From Tenodera sinensis (taxonomy: Eukaryota; Arthropoda; Insecta; Mantodea; Mantidae): a stretch of DNA of 64,000 bases. Of the stretch, positions 45,451 through 57,160 are shown piece after piece. How positions within the stretch are numbered: position 1 is the stretch's first letter; each line of letters starts with the position of its first letter. The translations under genes were made by a program, and so were the position numbers. The stretch lies in assembly GCA_030765045.1 (NCBI GenBank), contig CM060962.1:94558912-94622911 (forward strand), written 5' to 3'. The notes under the pieces are model-generated. The model saw nothing but the letters and a program-made list of their open reading frames with translations, did not search any database and had not been told where the DNA came from.

Positions 45451-48353
45451 GTTTCTGATTCAACCTCTTAAGCATTGCCCACACGCGGCTTATGTGTTTA
45501 GAAACACCAGCAGTAAGCTTGTTGGCATAAATAAATAATAATTGACTATCGCTATTCCTTTTTTGTGTGAGGAAGGCATTTCGGAAGGGATTCCTCTCGA
45601 TTAACGATATAACGTATATAGAAAAGTAATCTTCTGTAGACCTAGTTTGTACACCTACTAATAAACTACAGAAGGTAGCGAAAACCATATAAAATTAACG
45701 CATCAAATTTAAATACTGGCGCGCTTCTTTATTAATTGTGCCCAAAACGTCTAATTCTACAACTGCACCATTTTCTTTGGAACTCAGTTGGATCAGCAAG
45801 ACATTTTGGAAACATAAATATACGATCAGCAGATCTGTATTAAATGGGACAAAAACTAGTGAAAATTTCAGTTTCAGGTTAGAATATTTTTGAGGTGCAC
45901 TTAAGTGACAAATTCTGTCACTTGAACCACTTTTCCACCGAGTAAACAGCTATACCCTACCTAAATGTGCAAATTAGCTATTAGCGGATCCAGAAGATAG
46001 ATCTGAGGCACATCTGCCGCTTGACATGTTGCATAAATTAAAAACTAACTAGGGGCAGGTGAAGCACCTGCCATATTTGTGTGCGCCTCATGCAACGACA
46101 ATGCTAACTATCTTCTGCTATCCTATCCCTTTAAGCAGCTCTTACAAACGACCACAAATATCACAAATTTTATCACTAGCAAATTTTATACTTACCTGTA
46201 TAAATACCAGTAATTCCTATCAACGTTTAATACATTACTACAGTGTAAATAATATACTGTCCTAAAATTATTTGACAAAATATTGATCCCATAAAATAAT
46301 CGTCACATAGTTTAATTTCCATAAAAATATACTAATTCATAAAAGCCTTTAAAACAAAAGTATCATAAAACTACCATAAATGCAATAAGTGGTATATTGT
46401 GAATGTTAAAATTATATTATGTATATGGAAGTATATAAAAGAGAAATAATACAAAGTGCGAGGTTAGGGATGAATGATAAATGTTGTTTGTAGTATCTTG
46501 CCTTAATATTCACGATCAGTGGCCCGGAAATATAAGGAAAGCACTGTAGAACCTAGGTGACTATTAATATAATACCTAGGTATAACTAAAAGGGTATTTG
46601 TAATATTATATGGTGAAAAAGAATTGCCAAGTATTGCTCGTGTGGCCCTTACGGAGACTTTTGAATGCACAGAAACATGTCTCCTATTAAGAAAATCTAC
46701 CTTTTGAACATTCTGAACCACGATTAGTCAAAATAAAATTATTTTAACAAATAATGCAGTTTTCAAATAACACAATTAAAGCTGTTCTTGGATACAACAT
46801 GTATTATCGAATACCTTTGCCCCTTATTTAGTAACTCTAAAAGGGAAAGCTGTTATTCAAGAAAATAAATGTATTATATGCAGTAGTGTATGAAAACGAA
46901 TGGGATAAGGCTTTCTTTGTTAAATAGGACTACTGCGGCAGGAGCGTACCGTGACGCGAAATTGCAATGCTGTACATTGTTATATGTCCTCACTGTAAGT
47001 ATATGCGGTCCGCTAGTTGATCTTCAGCGGTTTCGTCTTCTTGCAAGACGTTCTTGACAAATTAACAATGCCTGGCAATTATTATCTGGTATGGGAGAGC
47101 ATGTGTTTGGTATTTGAGCTGGATACAATTTTGCTTTCAACAGATGCTTCAACTTATTCTTGGATCTACTCCCCTACTCCGAATGTGAATGAGTAACAAC
47201 TATCCCTTTTTTGTCGCGCGGAATTCCTAGCACAGACCTATGCGGAGTCGGTCTCTTGATGGTCGAAAATAAAAGAAGCATCGTTGGAAATTGTTCCACT
47301 TTCATAAGTAACCGAATAGACACTTGTTTTTGCACCTACACTTGTTATATACTGAGAACTTACTTAGCTAAGCGTCCTATGAGAATGAAATTGCCTATTT
47401 TCTCACGCTACGCCAAGCTTAACATATATGGCATTTCCAGGGTGCCTCAATCTTTGTCTAAGATTGCCCCTCTGTCTCGCACAAATTGCCAAGTTTGTCG
47501 ACCTCCTGTGCTTCTCGGCCAGCCTTGCCTAATCCTCTTGTAAAACTTTCCTAGGCTACTTACTAAAGCCCACTACTTCGTCCGGCTAGCAAGCTTCTGT
47601 GTACAGGCGGCGTTCTTACACTTTTTTCTTATGTAACCTAGATACTTAACATTTTCTGTTGGCTAAATTATTTACATTATTTATCTCTTGTTTGTTTGCT
47701 TTTCCTAATTTTTACCTCCCTTTTAACAATTTTGAACGCTCGTATTTTCTGAATAAGGTATAATAGCTGGTAGAGATGGTGATACAAATTGTAATTAACA
47801 AATTTAAAATTAAATGGCAATTGGAAAAGAACATTTGGAAAAGGAATTTTGGGAAATAAACGTTCCAGCCCTAAGTTTAGTGTACCCCTCTGGAATTTGC
47901 CATTATGAAGACTGAAGAAAACTTGCGAACAAGCCCCACAGAGGACAGGACGGCCCTGGAGTGGTTTGAATCGCGGACCTCCAGAATGTGAGGTACCGTA
48001 GGCTGTCTCGTTCTGTGATTGTTCCCTCTTTACCCATTATTGGGTAGGTATTTCTCTTATAAGACATTAAGGCTTTTAATTGTTAAATGTATAACATACT
48101 TAAAGAAGTGTATGACAGTTTTAAGAAATACATAATGTGTTTTAACAAATATTACAGCTACAGTATTTCAATCATGCTTAACTAGGGAGGAAAAGCATTT
48201 CTTCATGCGTGTGCGAAATACCGAAATTTTCAATTCATTTTCAACACTCCATTATTTCCGAAAATAACAGTCTCGCTGCTTATAGAAGTAACACTAGCAG
48301 AAAAATATTTTGTACGTTAAGATCAAGTTAATTAACTAGTCATAGTGAAAATA
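45451..48353. other. Unassigned, with small inverted repeats
   Basis: About 2.9 kb without a recognised gene. It holds overlapping palindromes at 45898-45923 (CACTTAAGTG and AAGTGACA...TGTCACTT) and a perfect 8-bp stem with a 3-nt loop at 46054-46072 (GGCAGGTGAAGCACCTGCC). Confidence 0.5.
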
Positions 48354-48554
48354 CACTACTGTTTATGAAAATTCCAACACCTTGAAAGAATTCCCCGAAT
48401 GAATCCAAACTTGGTGGATGTATACAACGTGCGACCAATAAGTGACTTGTATTGCAGAGAGATAGGCCACGTAGAGCCCTGCTATGTTTGTCCAACAAGG
48501 TCATTGTTCCGACAAGTATAATCAGTGAAGAACTGTCAAACAAGGTGGAAAAGT

Positions 48555-49350
48555 TAAAGTGTCAATACTCCTCTTCGACGTCAAAAGGCTGCAACGTCAG
48601 CATGTGAGTGAGTTGGAACAGGGCAGAATGATTGGTCTCCGGGAAGCGGGTTTGCGTTACCGTAACATTTCAACTCGTACAGGGCATGCTGCTCTGATAG
48701 TGATGCCTGTGTGGAAGCATTGAATAGAAGGGGGTTGCAAGCAGCGGAGATCGGATACTGAACCACGCAATATGACCACCGCACGGGATGACCACCATCT
48801 TGTCCGCATGACCAGAACAAACCGCACAGCTTTATCTACAGCAGGCATAGGGAAGAGGGGTGACAGCAGTGCAATCGAGTATCTACCCTCTCCACTTACT
48901 GACACAATTTGAAGGAACTGACCAGTTCTCTGAGGTAGACAGACAATAGCGAGAGGCATGGCCTAGTAGCTAACCGCTATGAGGCAGTGGACGGGGTTAA
49001 AACTACGGTGTAAGGGAAGTGACTCTTGATCTATGATCTACAGTATTAGCTCGACGCTGGAGCACTGCAACAGTTGTTAACCTCTACATCGACGACTCGT
49101 CACCGTCTGCTGCGGATTGCACAGTGCTATTACGTCGGCTTCCATTATATAAAAACAAGCGCCTCCGACTGCAATGGCCACGTGAATGCCATCACTGACA
49201 TGCTGAGTGGCAAAGTGCAGTCTTTTCAGACGAGTCCCGTTTCAACCTGTCCTAGAGTGATCGCCGCATACGTGTTCAACGGTACCGTGGTAGGCGCAAT
49301 CTGGAGGCCTGCGTTGTTGAGTGGCATAACGGACAAGCACCAGAAGTGAC
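48555..49350 (+). pseudogene. Tc1-like transposase relic, split by a nested insertion
   Basis: The 5' part (to 48840) gives SELEQGRMIGLREAGLRYRN (paired-HTH start), then MPVWKH, a stop, IEGGCKQRRS, and NMTTARDDHHLVRMTRTNRT ending in ALST. After the nested element the protein resumes at about 49043 with VLARRWSTAT-type sequence, RRLPLYKNKRLRLQWPRE, a broken FSDESRFN (first catalytic D present), RRIRVQRYRG-type sequence and ACVVEWHNGQAPEVT (to about 49348). Everything after this, including the second D and third D/E, is deleted. It has several stops and frameshifts and is inactive. Confidence 0.88.
48842..49035. mobile_element. Nested 195-bp non-autonomous element R2, copy 1
   Basis: ATCTACAG occurs on both sides (48834-48841 and 49036-49043), and the Tc1 reading is restored when the insert is skipped, so the insertion limits are exact. 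It starts CAGGCATAGGG. An 8-bp duplication and a CAGG start suggest a hAT-type MITE, but the terminal inverted repeats are not convincing. A second copy of the same sequence lies at 50441-50625. Confidence 0.8.
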
Positions 49351-49509
49351 TGTTTGCAGCGCGTAGAGGCTACACCGAATACTGAAAGATCAACTTGATA
49401 TTTTTAAAGTTGATAATTAAATTGCCATGTACCTAATCTATGGTACAAACTTCATTCACAAACAAGGTGCATTTCCTTCTTGGTGTTGCAATTTTCACAA
49501 ACAGTAGTG

Positions 49510-50440
49510 TACTACAATAGCAATATTCTGGTTATGTCCACATCATAAATTAGAAACAGAGGACATTTTCTTCACTGTGATGTGCGATTCCAAGATTTAA
49601 ATGAAATCATATGTAGGAGCACACAAAGTTCGGATTCTTTGTTAGTTTGACCTCTAAAAAACAGGAGAAGTGATATCAATTGGCATTGAAATTTTATAAA
49701 CATAATACGATACAGTTATGCGACATGTAGCCTAATTACAGACTTTTGGTATGGTTAAATTCTAGAGCAGATAACTTCTACTCTGTTTTCAAAAATATAC
49801 AAGTTTGCACCCATGCACTGCAGGGTTTATAACTGATTTTAATAGCTAAAAGCATTTCTGTTCGACTTATTCAAGCGCAAAATACTACCCAATGGGATAG
49901 AAAAATAATTAACCAGTTTTTTGTTGTAACAGGATTATAAACGTTTTTATCTCTTGCCTGGAATTATTCTCCCGTAATTTCATATATTTCATAGCCCCGC
50001 CCCTCCTTGGAAATTAATGAATTTAATCTGCAATGAATTACTAGACTACTGTTTTAATTTTGATGTGAAGAAAAAATTTTATTTAATAGAAATTATACAC
50101 TAAACGGCAAAAAATACTGTAACTCATACCTTTCACAGTTTTGGGGAAAAGAATAATGAATTAATATTGTTTCATACTTTCAATATCTGCCCCCTCCCTG
50201 AAGAAAAGGTCGGCCGACGTCCAAGAAACATATAGGAAAGTAAACCTTGCGCCCTGACCTGGTGAGCGCCTGTCCAGTTGTGTTCACTACAATCTCGATG
50301 TTATTTAGCAATATTTCTTCTCCCCGACTGAGCATTTGGGTTCCTTATCTTTCCTTTACATTTGTTTTCCTCGAAATCACCAGTTTTTCTGGGGCAATGA
50401 TTCTTTTTTAAATTCCAGAAAGCCTGCTTATTGTATAGAT
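49510..50440. other. Unassigned
   Basis: No gene or recognised element seen. Confidence 0.5.
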
Positions 50441-50625
50441 AAGGCATGGAGAAGAGGGGCGACAGCAATGCAATCGAGTATTTACCCTCTCTACTTACTG
50501 ACACAATTTAAAGGACTGACCGGTTCTCTGAGGCAGACAGACAATAGTGGGAGGCGTGACCTGGCAGCTAATGGCTGAGAGGCAGTGGGAGGAGTTTAAA
50601 TTATAATGTAGGGGAAATGACACAA
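50441..50625. repeat. Repeat R2, copy 2
   Basis: It is homologous to 48842-49022 in the same orientation: AGGCATGGAGAAGAGGGGCG, GCAATCGAGTATTTACCCTC, GAGGCAGACAGACAATAGTG and GTAGGGGAAATGAC. The 3' end diverges after GAAATGAC, so its right boundary is uncertain. Confidence 0.8.
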
Positions 50626-51589
50626 TGTGTCGGTTCTCCCCAGCTATGTTATATATGCAAAAACTCAGGAACGCACAAGAACGAAATATAGCGGGGCTCA
50701 CGATTGTGAATTTCTGGAACTTGTGAGCTCTAGCAATGAGTTACAGAATAGTTACTTACGATACTTGTGTAGAACCTAACACTTGAGCACGAAGTTAACC
50801 AAGCGTGCGCGCAGATGAGTAGGTACGAATGTTGTGGCGTTTTATGATATTTTGAACAGTAAATTTTCAAAACACAATTTCAGTTTGCTCGTGCCTCGAA
50901 TAGTAATTAATGGACATTTTCTTTATGTTGTATTATAGCCGAATCCGGGCCTTTTGTTCGTCAATAATGTTGAAAACAAAATACTGTAGATAACGGTTCA
51001 GAGTACCATAAAAATGTCTTGGGAAACAAAACTATTGTGAGCTATAAAGCTGAGATAGACTTGTATTATTATTTAGAAGAAATGAATATTGAGTTAATGT
51101 CAGTTGAGGTTACAGGAATCTAAGAGGCAAGCAGCAAATTTCTACCTGAAAAATAGCATGGGCTTAGTTCTATATTTACCTTATAGATAATGTGGTAAAA
51201 CAGTATTAGCGTAATCCGCGAGAATAGTGATATTACAGGTGGCGAATGCCCACTTTCTGATATACCTGGTATTTGAATCCAGTTCACAAACACGGGCTCG
51301 CGCACAAGCACACTAACCTTCACCCAGCTTCGGATGGTGTCCATAAACCATAGGACCTAGCGGTTTGACTGAACCTCATGCTGGTTACATCCTTTTTATC
51401 TTGAGGTGATTGTTGCTCAAATGTTGGTGGCCCATGAGGATAAACTCCATGAACTACAGCAGTTACAAAGCACAGTTTACTGGCTGGATCGTAAACTAAT
51501 TAGAGAAGGTAACGATGGAACAAATCCGATCGAGTGTGCACTATGAGTATAAAATAATAAATAAACGGTAAGATTAGTAGTATCTTCTG
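50626..51589. other. Unassigned, with a possible tRNA-like relic
   Basis: A weak tRNA-like sequence on the minus strand lies at about 51255-51335 (AACTGGATTCAAATACCAGG as B box, GAAGGTTAGTGTGC on the A-box side). Nothing else was recognised. Confidence 0.35.
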
Positions 51590-51969
51590 CTTCACGGATT
51601 AGGCTCAACAGCCTCTTCCTGCATAACTGATCATCTCATTCTCGAGCGTCCTACACTTCTTTTCCCTCTGAGATTATAAGTGATGGCCAACTTTGGTATC
51701 CTGCCATCATCCATTCTGTTTACATGTTTGTACCAATTGTTCCTATGTGCATTGGTCTTGTCTTGTATTGGGAATATACTTAGTTCTCGTATGGTATCAT
51801 TTCGTGTGTATTGGATTTTAATGCATCCTTTCAACCTCCTCAGAAATTTTATCTCAGTTGTCTGAATTTTCCTTCTAACATTCTGTCGTATTACCCATTA
51901 TTCACAGCCATATGTTAAACTAGGCACCGCCATAACTGTATAAAAGTTTAATTGGGTTTCTTTTCTAAA
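51590..51969 (-). pseudogene. LINE reverse-transcriptase C-terminal part (3' half of a split LINE)
   Basis: On the minus strand: RKETQLNFYTVMAVPSLTYG then CE, a stop in place of the usual S/T, WVIRQNVRRKIQ, KFLRRLKGCIK, and after a shift NNWYKHVNRMDDGRIPKLA with KRSVGRSRMR. This matches the C-terminal end of insect LINE RT proteins ('KFYKxMAVPxLLYGSExW ... HxxRMDDxRIPKxxxxYxPxGRRxxGRPRxRW'). The upstream part of the same protein lies at 53464-53690. The two are separated by the transposon at 51970-53463. It has stops and shifts and is inactive. Confidence 0.85.
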
Positions 51970-51989
51970 GCGCGTCTCACCCTTAAAAG

Positions 51990-52665
51990 ACAGTACACGT
52001 TAAATGGAGCGCAGTGTTGCAACATGTACTAGTTGCGAATCTTTCTCCGCGAGCGACTCGAGGTGGTCTGAGTCCTGTACTTAGTCCTTCAATTGCTGCT
52101 TGACGAGACGGGCACTTTTAACTTTGGTATCCCTCCACGCCTTTGTTACTGTATGACCTAAATTTACAAATGACTCGTCTGTATAAACAATTGATTTCCC
52201 CTGGTCCCTAAACCTTTTACGTCTTTTAGATATTTATGTCGCCATCTGATGATATCGATATCGTCTCTTTCTATTAATATGCACTTGTTACCCTTTCTTT
52301 CATATTCGAACCCCAAATCAGAGTGGCCCTTGAGAAATTTGGTAGGGTCTCATCACTGTTGAACTGTGACAAAATTATATTCAGCGTGGGTGGAATATTT
52401 GCAAACAGTAAAGAATGAACAATTCGCCGCACTCCACCTTGCACTATTCAATCATATTGCGTTAACCTTTTGTGTAGTCCCGCCCTTTTTGCTTTCTTTT
52501 TCGATGGCGTTCTTAGAGGTCCTTTCATTAGTTCCTTTTTAATCATACACACTACTGCTTCTGAACACCCGATAGCCATAGCTGTTTCTTTTACCGCCTT
52601 ACTTACACGCATTTTACTTAAAAAATAATCTAACACATTCATAATTATTTGGCGTTCCTTACTTC
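51990..52665 (-). pseudogene. IS630/Tc1-like transposase relic
   Basis: On the minus strand: SKERQIIMNVLDYFLSKM, the HTH region AVKETAMAIGCSEAVVCMIK, then KGPLRTPSKKKAKR. After a stop and shift come VRRIVHSLLFANIPPTLN, RDDIDIIRWRHKYLKDVK, VYTDESFVNLGHTVTKAW (first catalytic D in TDES), then scrambled sequence. It resembles the large insect family with the pattern 'NVYEFF...A...G.S..T...I.KEGK.GPLKTPGKKRKR ... WRHRYL ... VYLDETWVN.GHT'. The second and third catalytic residues are not seen, so the C-terminal third is missing or decayed. It has several stops and frameshifts. Confidence 0.85.
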
Positions 52666-53440
52666 TTTATTTACCAATATATCGTCCCTTCCTAGCTTCC
52701 CCCTCCATAACTACAAATATTTACAAAAATATTAAACAAATAACGCAATAACAGCTCACAGTCACACACACGGCTTCTTTCGAACTAATGCTAGTGCTGC
52801 TCCTTATACTATCTTCTGTGTCAGGCCTGACGCTGAATAGATGAATACCTTTTGTTTGCCTTACTGGATAAAAGAAAGAGGTTACTGCCTTTTGGTTTAT
52901 TTTAAAAACTTTCTCCAACCTTCCTCAACATTTGTTCTCGCTGGTTCCCTGATGTAAACTCAATAACAAAAAAGTTTCACACTGCGTAACTTTTGCAGTG
53001 CACAGATATAAAATTTTCCGAAAACATTTAATTTAAAAACTTATAACACTTAACTGGGTAAACATAGAGAATTCAAAGTAGGCAGGTAGTAGCACTATAG
53101 TTTACTCTACCTAAGAAAAAAATATAGATGCATTCTAGCAGTTAGTTTGTTAGTTAGTGCGTGATGAGTGTAGAAACAGCAAATATCGGACTTCTATTGA
53201 AAAAAACGTTTTCTGAAGAAATTTGGACCTATAGAAATGTATAATGACTCTGAAAAGGATATAACCTGATAGAGAAAAAAATTCTGCATAGGATAATGTG
53301 TTCAAACCTGAAATTTATAACAAATGAATATTTATACCATGCTATTAGGAATCTGGCAACAGAGCGAGGGTAGAAAAGGACGCGGCTAATGACAACTTGT
53401 ATGCGCTAGATAGAGACAGAGATGTCCCATTTAACTCCAT
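52666..53440. other. Upstream internal part of the IS630-like transposon
   Basis: Sequence between the transposase start and the right terminal repeat. A 65-codon minus frame at 52721-52918 shows no recognisable domain. I see no second element in it. Confidence 0.4.
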
Positions 53441-53463
53441 ACTGTCGTCTAAGAGTGAAACGC

Positions 53464-53690
53464 TATATACAATGGTGTAATGTTCTACGGATCGTACCAA
53501 AGAATCTTGAATATATATTCATTTTACTGTCCATATCATGATCATAGGCACAGTATACATCGCAGCCTAGATATTTGAAATTATTAACTTGTTTAGGGAC
53601 TTTATTATTTACCCATATCCTTTTATCCTAGAATATTACTAGCTTTAAAAGCCACAATTTTAGTTTCCTCTAAATATAGTAGTATCTGTA
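53464..53690 (-). pseudogene. LINE reverse-transcriptase part (5' half of the split LINE)
   Basis: On the minus strand: LEETKIVAFKAS, then after a stop and shift VNNKVPKQVNNFKYLGCDV, DMDSKMNIYSRFFGTIRRTL. This is the region just upstream of the KFYKxMAVPxLLYG motif in insect LINE RTs ('EKTKIMAFKG ... INNKxIEQVxxFxYLGCxIS ... KxxKFxxxxGTIRRTL'). The next expected residues are found at 51969 on the other side of the transposon. Upstream (above 53690) the RT core is not recognised, so the LINE is 5'-truncated or decayed. Confidence 0.8.
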
Positions 53691-55141
53691 GAAGTAGATA
53701 TTTGTAGGAAAGGGAAAAGAATGATAGTGACATGCAGTGCCATCTTCAATAATTGTTATAGCTGTCGCAAAATTTAAAGGCGGGTGGCTCAACAAATCCA
53801 ATCATAGGCTTGTCATGCCTTGCAGTATTGTGTAGTTAAACATGCGGTGAAATCAGGCTGTACAGCCGGTGCTAAAAACATCATTTGCACCTACAATATG
53901 TATTTATCCCACAGGAAAAAGAACATTAATAGTCAGTTATCAGCCGCCTTTAAATGTTGTGGCTACCGTATAAAGGACTAGCTCCTCCGTTTTCCCACTT
54001 AAATCCTTTCAACAATTATTACGATTCAAAATACCATGAAATATATTTTATGGCATTGACAACAATAGATAGAAGAATGCATCGCGAGCATTTATCTGAG
54101 AACAATTCAATTGCAATACTTTCAACTCAATAAAGTCGCATTTCACAAAACGAATTATTTAAGCAATTACTCTTTGTGCTGCATTGTGAACAATTCAAGA
54201 TTAAAGTTCGAGTTTAAGAACAGCAATTACTTAACAGGACTGTGTAATACCGGCCTTAGAGTCACATTGGATAAGCAAATTCAAACCAATATTATGTTAT
54301 TAGTGGACAGTGTTTAATATTTCGTCACACGTCTGGGCAAAAGCTGATGTTGAACTGTGAGCAGATTAAAGCCATCCTTGCCACAAGCAATAAGAAAGCG
54401 TGTAAAATGCAGCACCCAAGCGGAGCGGTCCGCAATCTGTATACTATGTAGGTATACTGGGCAGAATGGACTATCCCAAACGACCCTGGATCAAGCAGCC
54501 AAAATAAGATCAAGAGTAGGAAAAGGAGAGTAGAGGAGAGGAGAGGGGGAAGTGAAAAGGTGATCGCCCGGTTCTCAGCCTCGCGGCAGCTTTACGTCGT
54601 CGTGGTCACCATGGCTGGTTCCTATTTCAGTTACGTTTCAACACCGTTTTTCTTTACAACTTTCGTCACAAACACATCCACATCGCTTTGTTTGAACCAC
54701 AGAACCTCGTCTAGAGGAGGCAAGGGTGGCAGAACCTTGGCTTCCAGAAAGTTCACTCTAATGCAGATGCTTTGCTGTACTATTTTTACATACCAATTTT
54801 TATTTAAAACCAATCTTTCACATTACTGTTTTATACATTTATGCCCGACTAGTTGGGTTATTCATTTTGCAAGGCTAGATAGTTATTTTATTTTCCTTCG
54901 TTCTTTATAACATTATTCTACAAACAGTGCCAAAGAAAACCTTCGGCAAATGTTGTAAGATTTCCTGGGGTCTTTTGAGGCGTGTTCTTCATCTTATCAT
55001 TTTTTCCAAAGCATAACACCTCTGCCCCACTCCGCTTCCAAAACTGCATTACTTTGAGGTATGGGTTTTTACAAGGTTTGCGGTTTAAGTGATGACTTTG
55101 CTTTTTCTGAAAAGTTCTAGTAATACATACTCGTAGTTAGA
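53691..55141. other. Unassigned
   Basis: No gene recognised. The 116-codon plus frame at 54560-54910 has no identifiable domain and a biased composition. Confidence 0.45.
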
Positions 55142-55182
55142 AACACACACACACGCACACGCACACGCACAAACACACACAC
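55142..55182. repeat. (CA)n microsatellite with CG interruptions
   Basis: Alternating ACAC with three GCAC interruptions. Confidence 0.95.
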
Positions 55183-55405
55183 TTATACATGCATGCTGGC
55201 AAGGAAAACTTGTTATATAGGCGCTTATAACCGCTAGTAATTGAAACCAGATGCAAACAGCGGTATTAGGTAGAAATACAGGAATATAATATATGTTTGT
55301 ATATAGTGATTTATAATTATGATAACTTTGTGAGGATAAAGACCTGTGTCATTAAGTAAATTACTGTCCTGTTATAATTGCCTAACCATGTTTAGAAACC
55401 AGATA

Positions 55406-55650
55406 ATTAACGTCCTCCAACATTGTGTCATATCGGACGAATGAATGAAATGAAATGAAATGGGTGAAATGATGCTCAAATGAGCCCGAGGTCCATGGAG
55501 CTTTAAGTTACCCGACATTCGTCTTCTCAGGGTAGGGAAAACCTCGGAAAAAAACCTTACCCGGATAACTTACCCTAAGCGAGATTCGAACTCGCGACCT
55601 CTTGAACGTGAGGCAGACACGCTAACCATCACGCTATCGAGGCGGGCACA
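55406..55650 (-). repeat. tRNA-derived SINE, family A, inverted copy
   Basis: Read on the minus strand: GCCCGCCTCGATAGCGTGAT, GAGTTCGAATCTCGC (B box), CCGGGTAAGG, the GAAGACGAATGTCGGGTAAC block and an ATTTCATTTCATTTCATTC run, then GGACGTTAATTA. It matches 857-1090 closely. No clear target-site duplication was seen. Confidence 0.9.
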
Positions 55651-56379
55651 TTTATGTATAGGTATATGACAATACATATTATGGAATACAATTATGTTAT
55701 ATTCCTGTTGTATTCCTATGATCAGCAATGGGTTAGTGAAGATAAATCAACCAATTATAGTTATGAATTAGAAGAAAAACACACTATTTTATTCATTTGT
55801 TTATTTATCATTTATTCATTCCATGTTTTATTTATTTTTTATTTATTTTTATTTATTTTATTTGTTTATTATTTATTTATCTATCTATTTATTTATCTAT
55901 TTATCCATTTATCTATTTATGTAGTTATTTATTTTTGCTTCAATGCAGCAACAAACATTGATATTACAGTGAGAATACTATTCTGTTTAATTTTTACTTA
56001 TAAGTTCTACCTTGCTATGTACCTATTTAATGGATGACATTCAAACTTAAACTTGCATTCTCTGAACATTTTTTCATACACATTCACATTATGCATTTGG
56101 CTAACTCACAAGCAGACAGTATCCAGTGACGTGCAAACAGAGACGAATAGAACGAGGAATATTTTTGTACTCAAAAGGAGAAGAAAATCAAATGACTGTT
56201 TAACAAACCAAGGTATTTTCCGTGCAGCGAAGCTCCACATAAGTTGCAAATGAAGATAATCTTCTACAAAATACCATGGTGCTCAAGTGTTCCACAACCA
56301 AGATTGGGATTTATTTCATTCTTTGTCCTTTTCTAGACTGCGAATGTTTGCCTCCGACCTCATATAAGTTTTTGGGTAT
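55651..56379. repeat. (TTTA/TATC)n microsatellite and flanking unassigned DNA
   Basis: TTTA repeats with ATCT variants fill about 55790-55935. The 127-codon frame across it (55654-56037) is rich in I/Y/F because of the repeat and is not a gene. The rest is unassigned. Confidence 0.7.
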
Positions 56380-56565
56380 ACTTATACTTGCGAACAGTTT
56401 CTCCAAATTTAACTATACTAAAAGTCGGTATCGAAATATGTTACACCTGGTGGATCTTTCAAGGCTATCACTTCGACTTTGTCGCCAAATATTGATAGAC
56501 TTCTTAAACCTAAGAGTACCAAAGAAGTCACTAATAAACAGATGTTTATCGCATAAAATCTGAAA
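56380..56565. repeat. Dispersed repeat R3, copy 2
   Basis: It aligns with 10180-10400 in the same orientation (CAGTTTCTCCAAATTTAACT, CCAAATATTGATAGACTTC and CCAAAGAAGTCACTAATAAA). As at 10 kb, an inverted R1 copy lies nearby, but here it is on the right side, not the left. Confidence 0.6.
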
Positions 56566-57160
56566 GTGCTTTCTAAATCAAGCGCAACGTACATATCATC
56601 AAACCGCCACTACAACACAATGCACGGCTGGAGAATAAACAGAGGCCAAGTCCACGTGGAAGGAGGTGAACCCAACCACGAGAAGAGGTGACTGCACTCA
56701 CTACTTCTCTCTTTTAGCCAATAGGGTCGAAAGCGTAATGTATTTCGCTTCTATGCCATATTGTATCCTTTGTTTTGGTTATTGGTTAAGGTTATTTTAG
56801 CAAAAGGAGTGGTGCATCCTTGCAGCGAGGTCTAAAGCAACCAATGAAATGGTCAAGGCTTCGTGTAAGGATAAATAATGTGGCGTGCAGTGCGCTTATC
56901 GTAGGCGTTCTGTGTACCTACAACGTTATAGAAGATTAACATGGGGATCCCTCCCTTACCTCATCTAATGTTAACATCCTAAATCCTCGTATATTCCTAA
57001 TAATGGATGAAAAATCCCCTTGAATACATACAAAAGGCTGTGAAACGTCGGCGGAACCTTCCAATTCCTTAAACTAGTGCCTCTCGAACGTCCAAGTTTT
57101 GGAAATTCTAGATAGCCTGTAAATGTCCTTTGGTAATAAACCAATCAGCCTGTGCCTGTC
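56566..57160. other. Unassigned
   Basis: No gene or recognised element seen. Confidence 0.5.

Larger units (their letters stand above)
48354..49509 (+). mobile_element. Tc1-like transposon with TA target site and matching inverted ends
   Basis: The left end CACTACTGTTTATGAAAATT (48354 on) matches the reverse complement of the right end, CACTACTGTTTGTGAAAATT (to 49509). TA stands immediately outside each end (48352-48353 and 49510-49511). TA target-site duplication is the hallmark of Tc1/mariner elements. Without the nested 195-bp insert and its 8-bp duplication the element would be under 1 kb, so it is also internally deleted. Confidence 0.9.
51970..53463 (-). mobile_element. IS630/Tc1-like DNA transposon inserted into a LINE
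   Basis: The two ends are inverted copies: GCGCGTCTCACCCTTAAAAG then ACAGTA...TTAAATGG (from 51970) against the reverse complement of the right end, GCGTTTCACTCTTAGACGAC then AGTA...TTAAATGG (to 53463). That is about 40 bp with some mismatches. TA dinucleotides lie within a few bases outside each end. The element is about 1.49 kb and carries a transposase relic on the minus strand. It sits between two parts of the same LINE protein, in collinear order. Confidence 0.82.

Noticed and set aside
54560..54910. 116-codon plus-strand frame as a gene
   Set aside because: No domain is recognised and there is no supporting motif, splice pattern or promoter that I can defend.
55654..56037. 127-codon frame as a membrane protein
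   Set aside because: The hydrophobic I/Y/F-rich part is a TTTA microsatellite translation.
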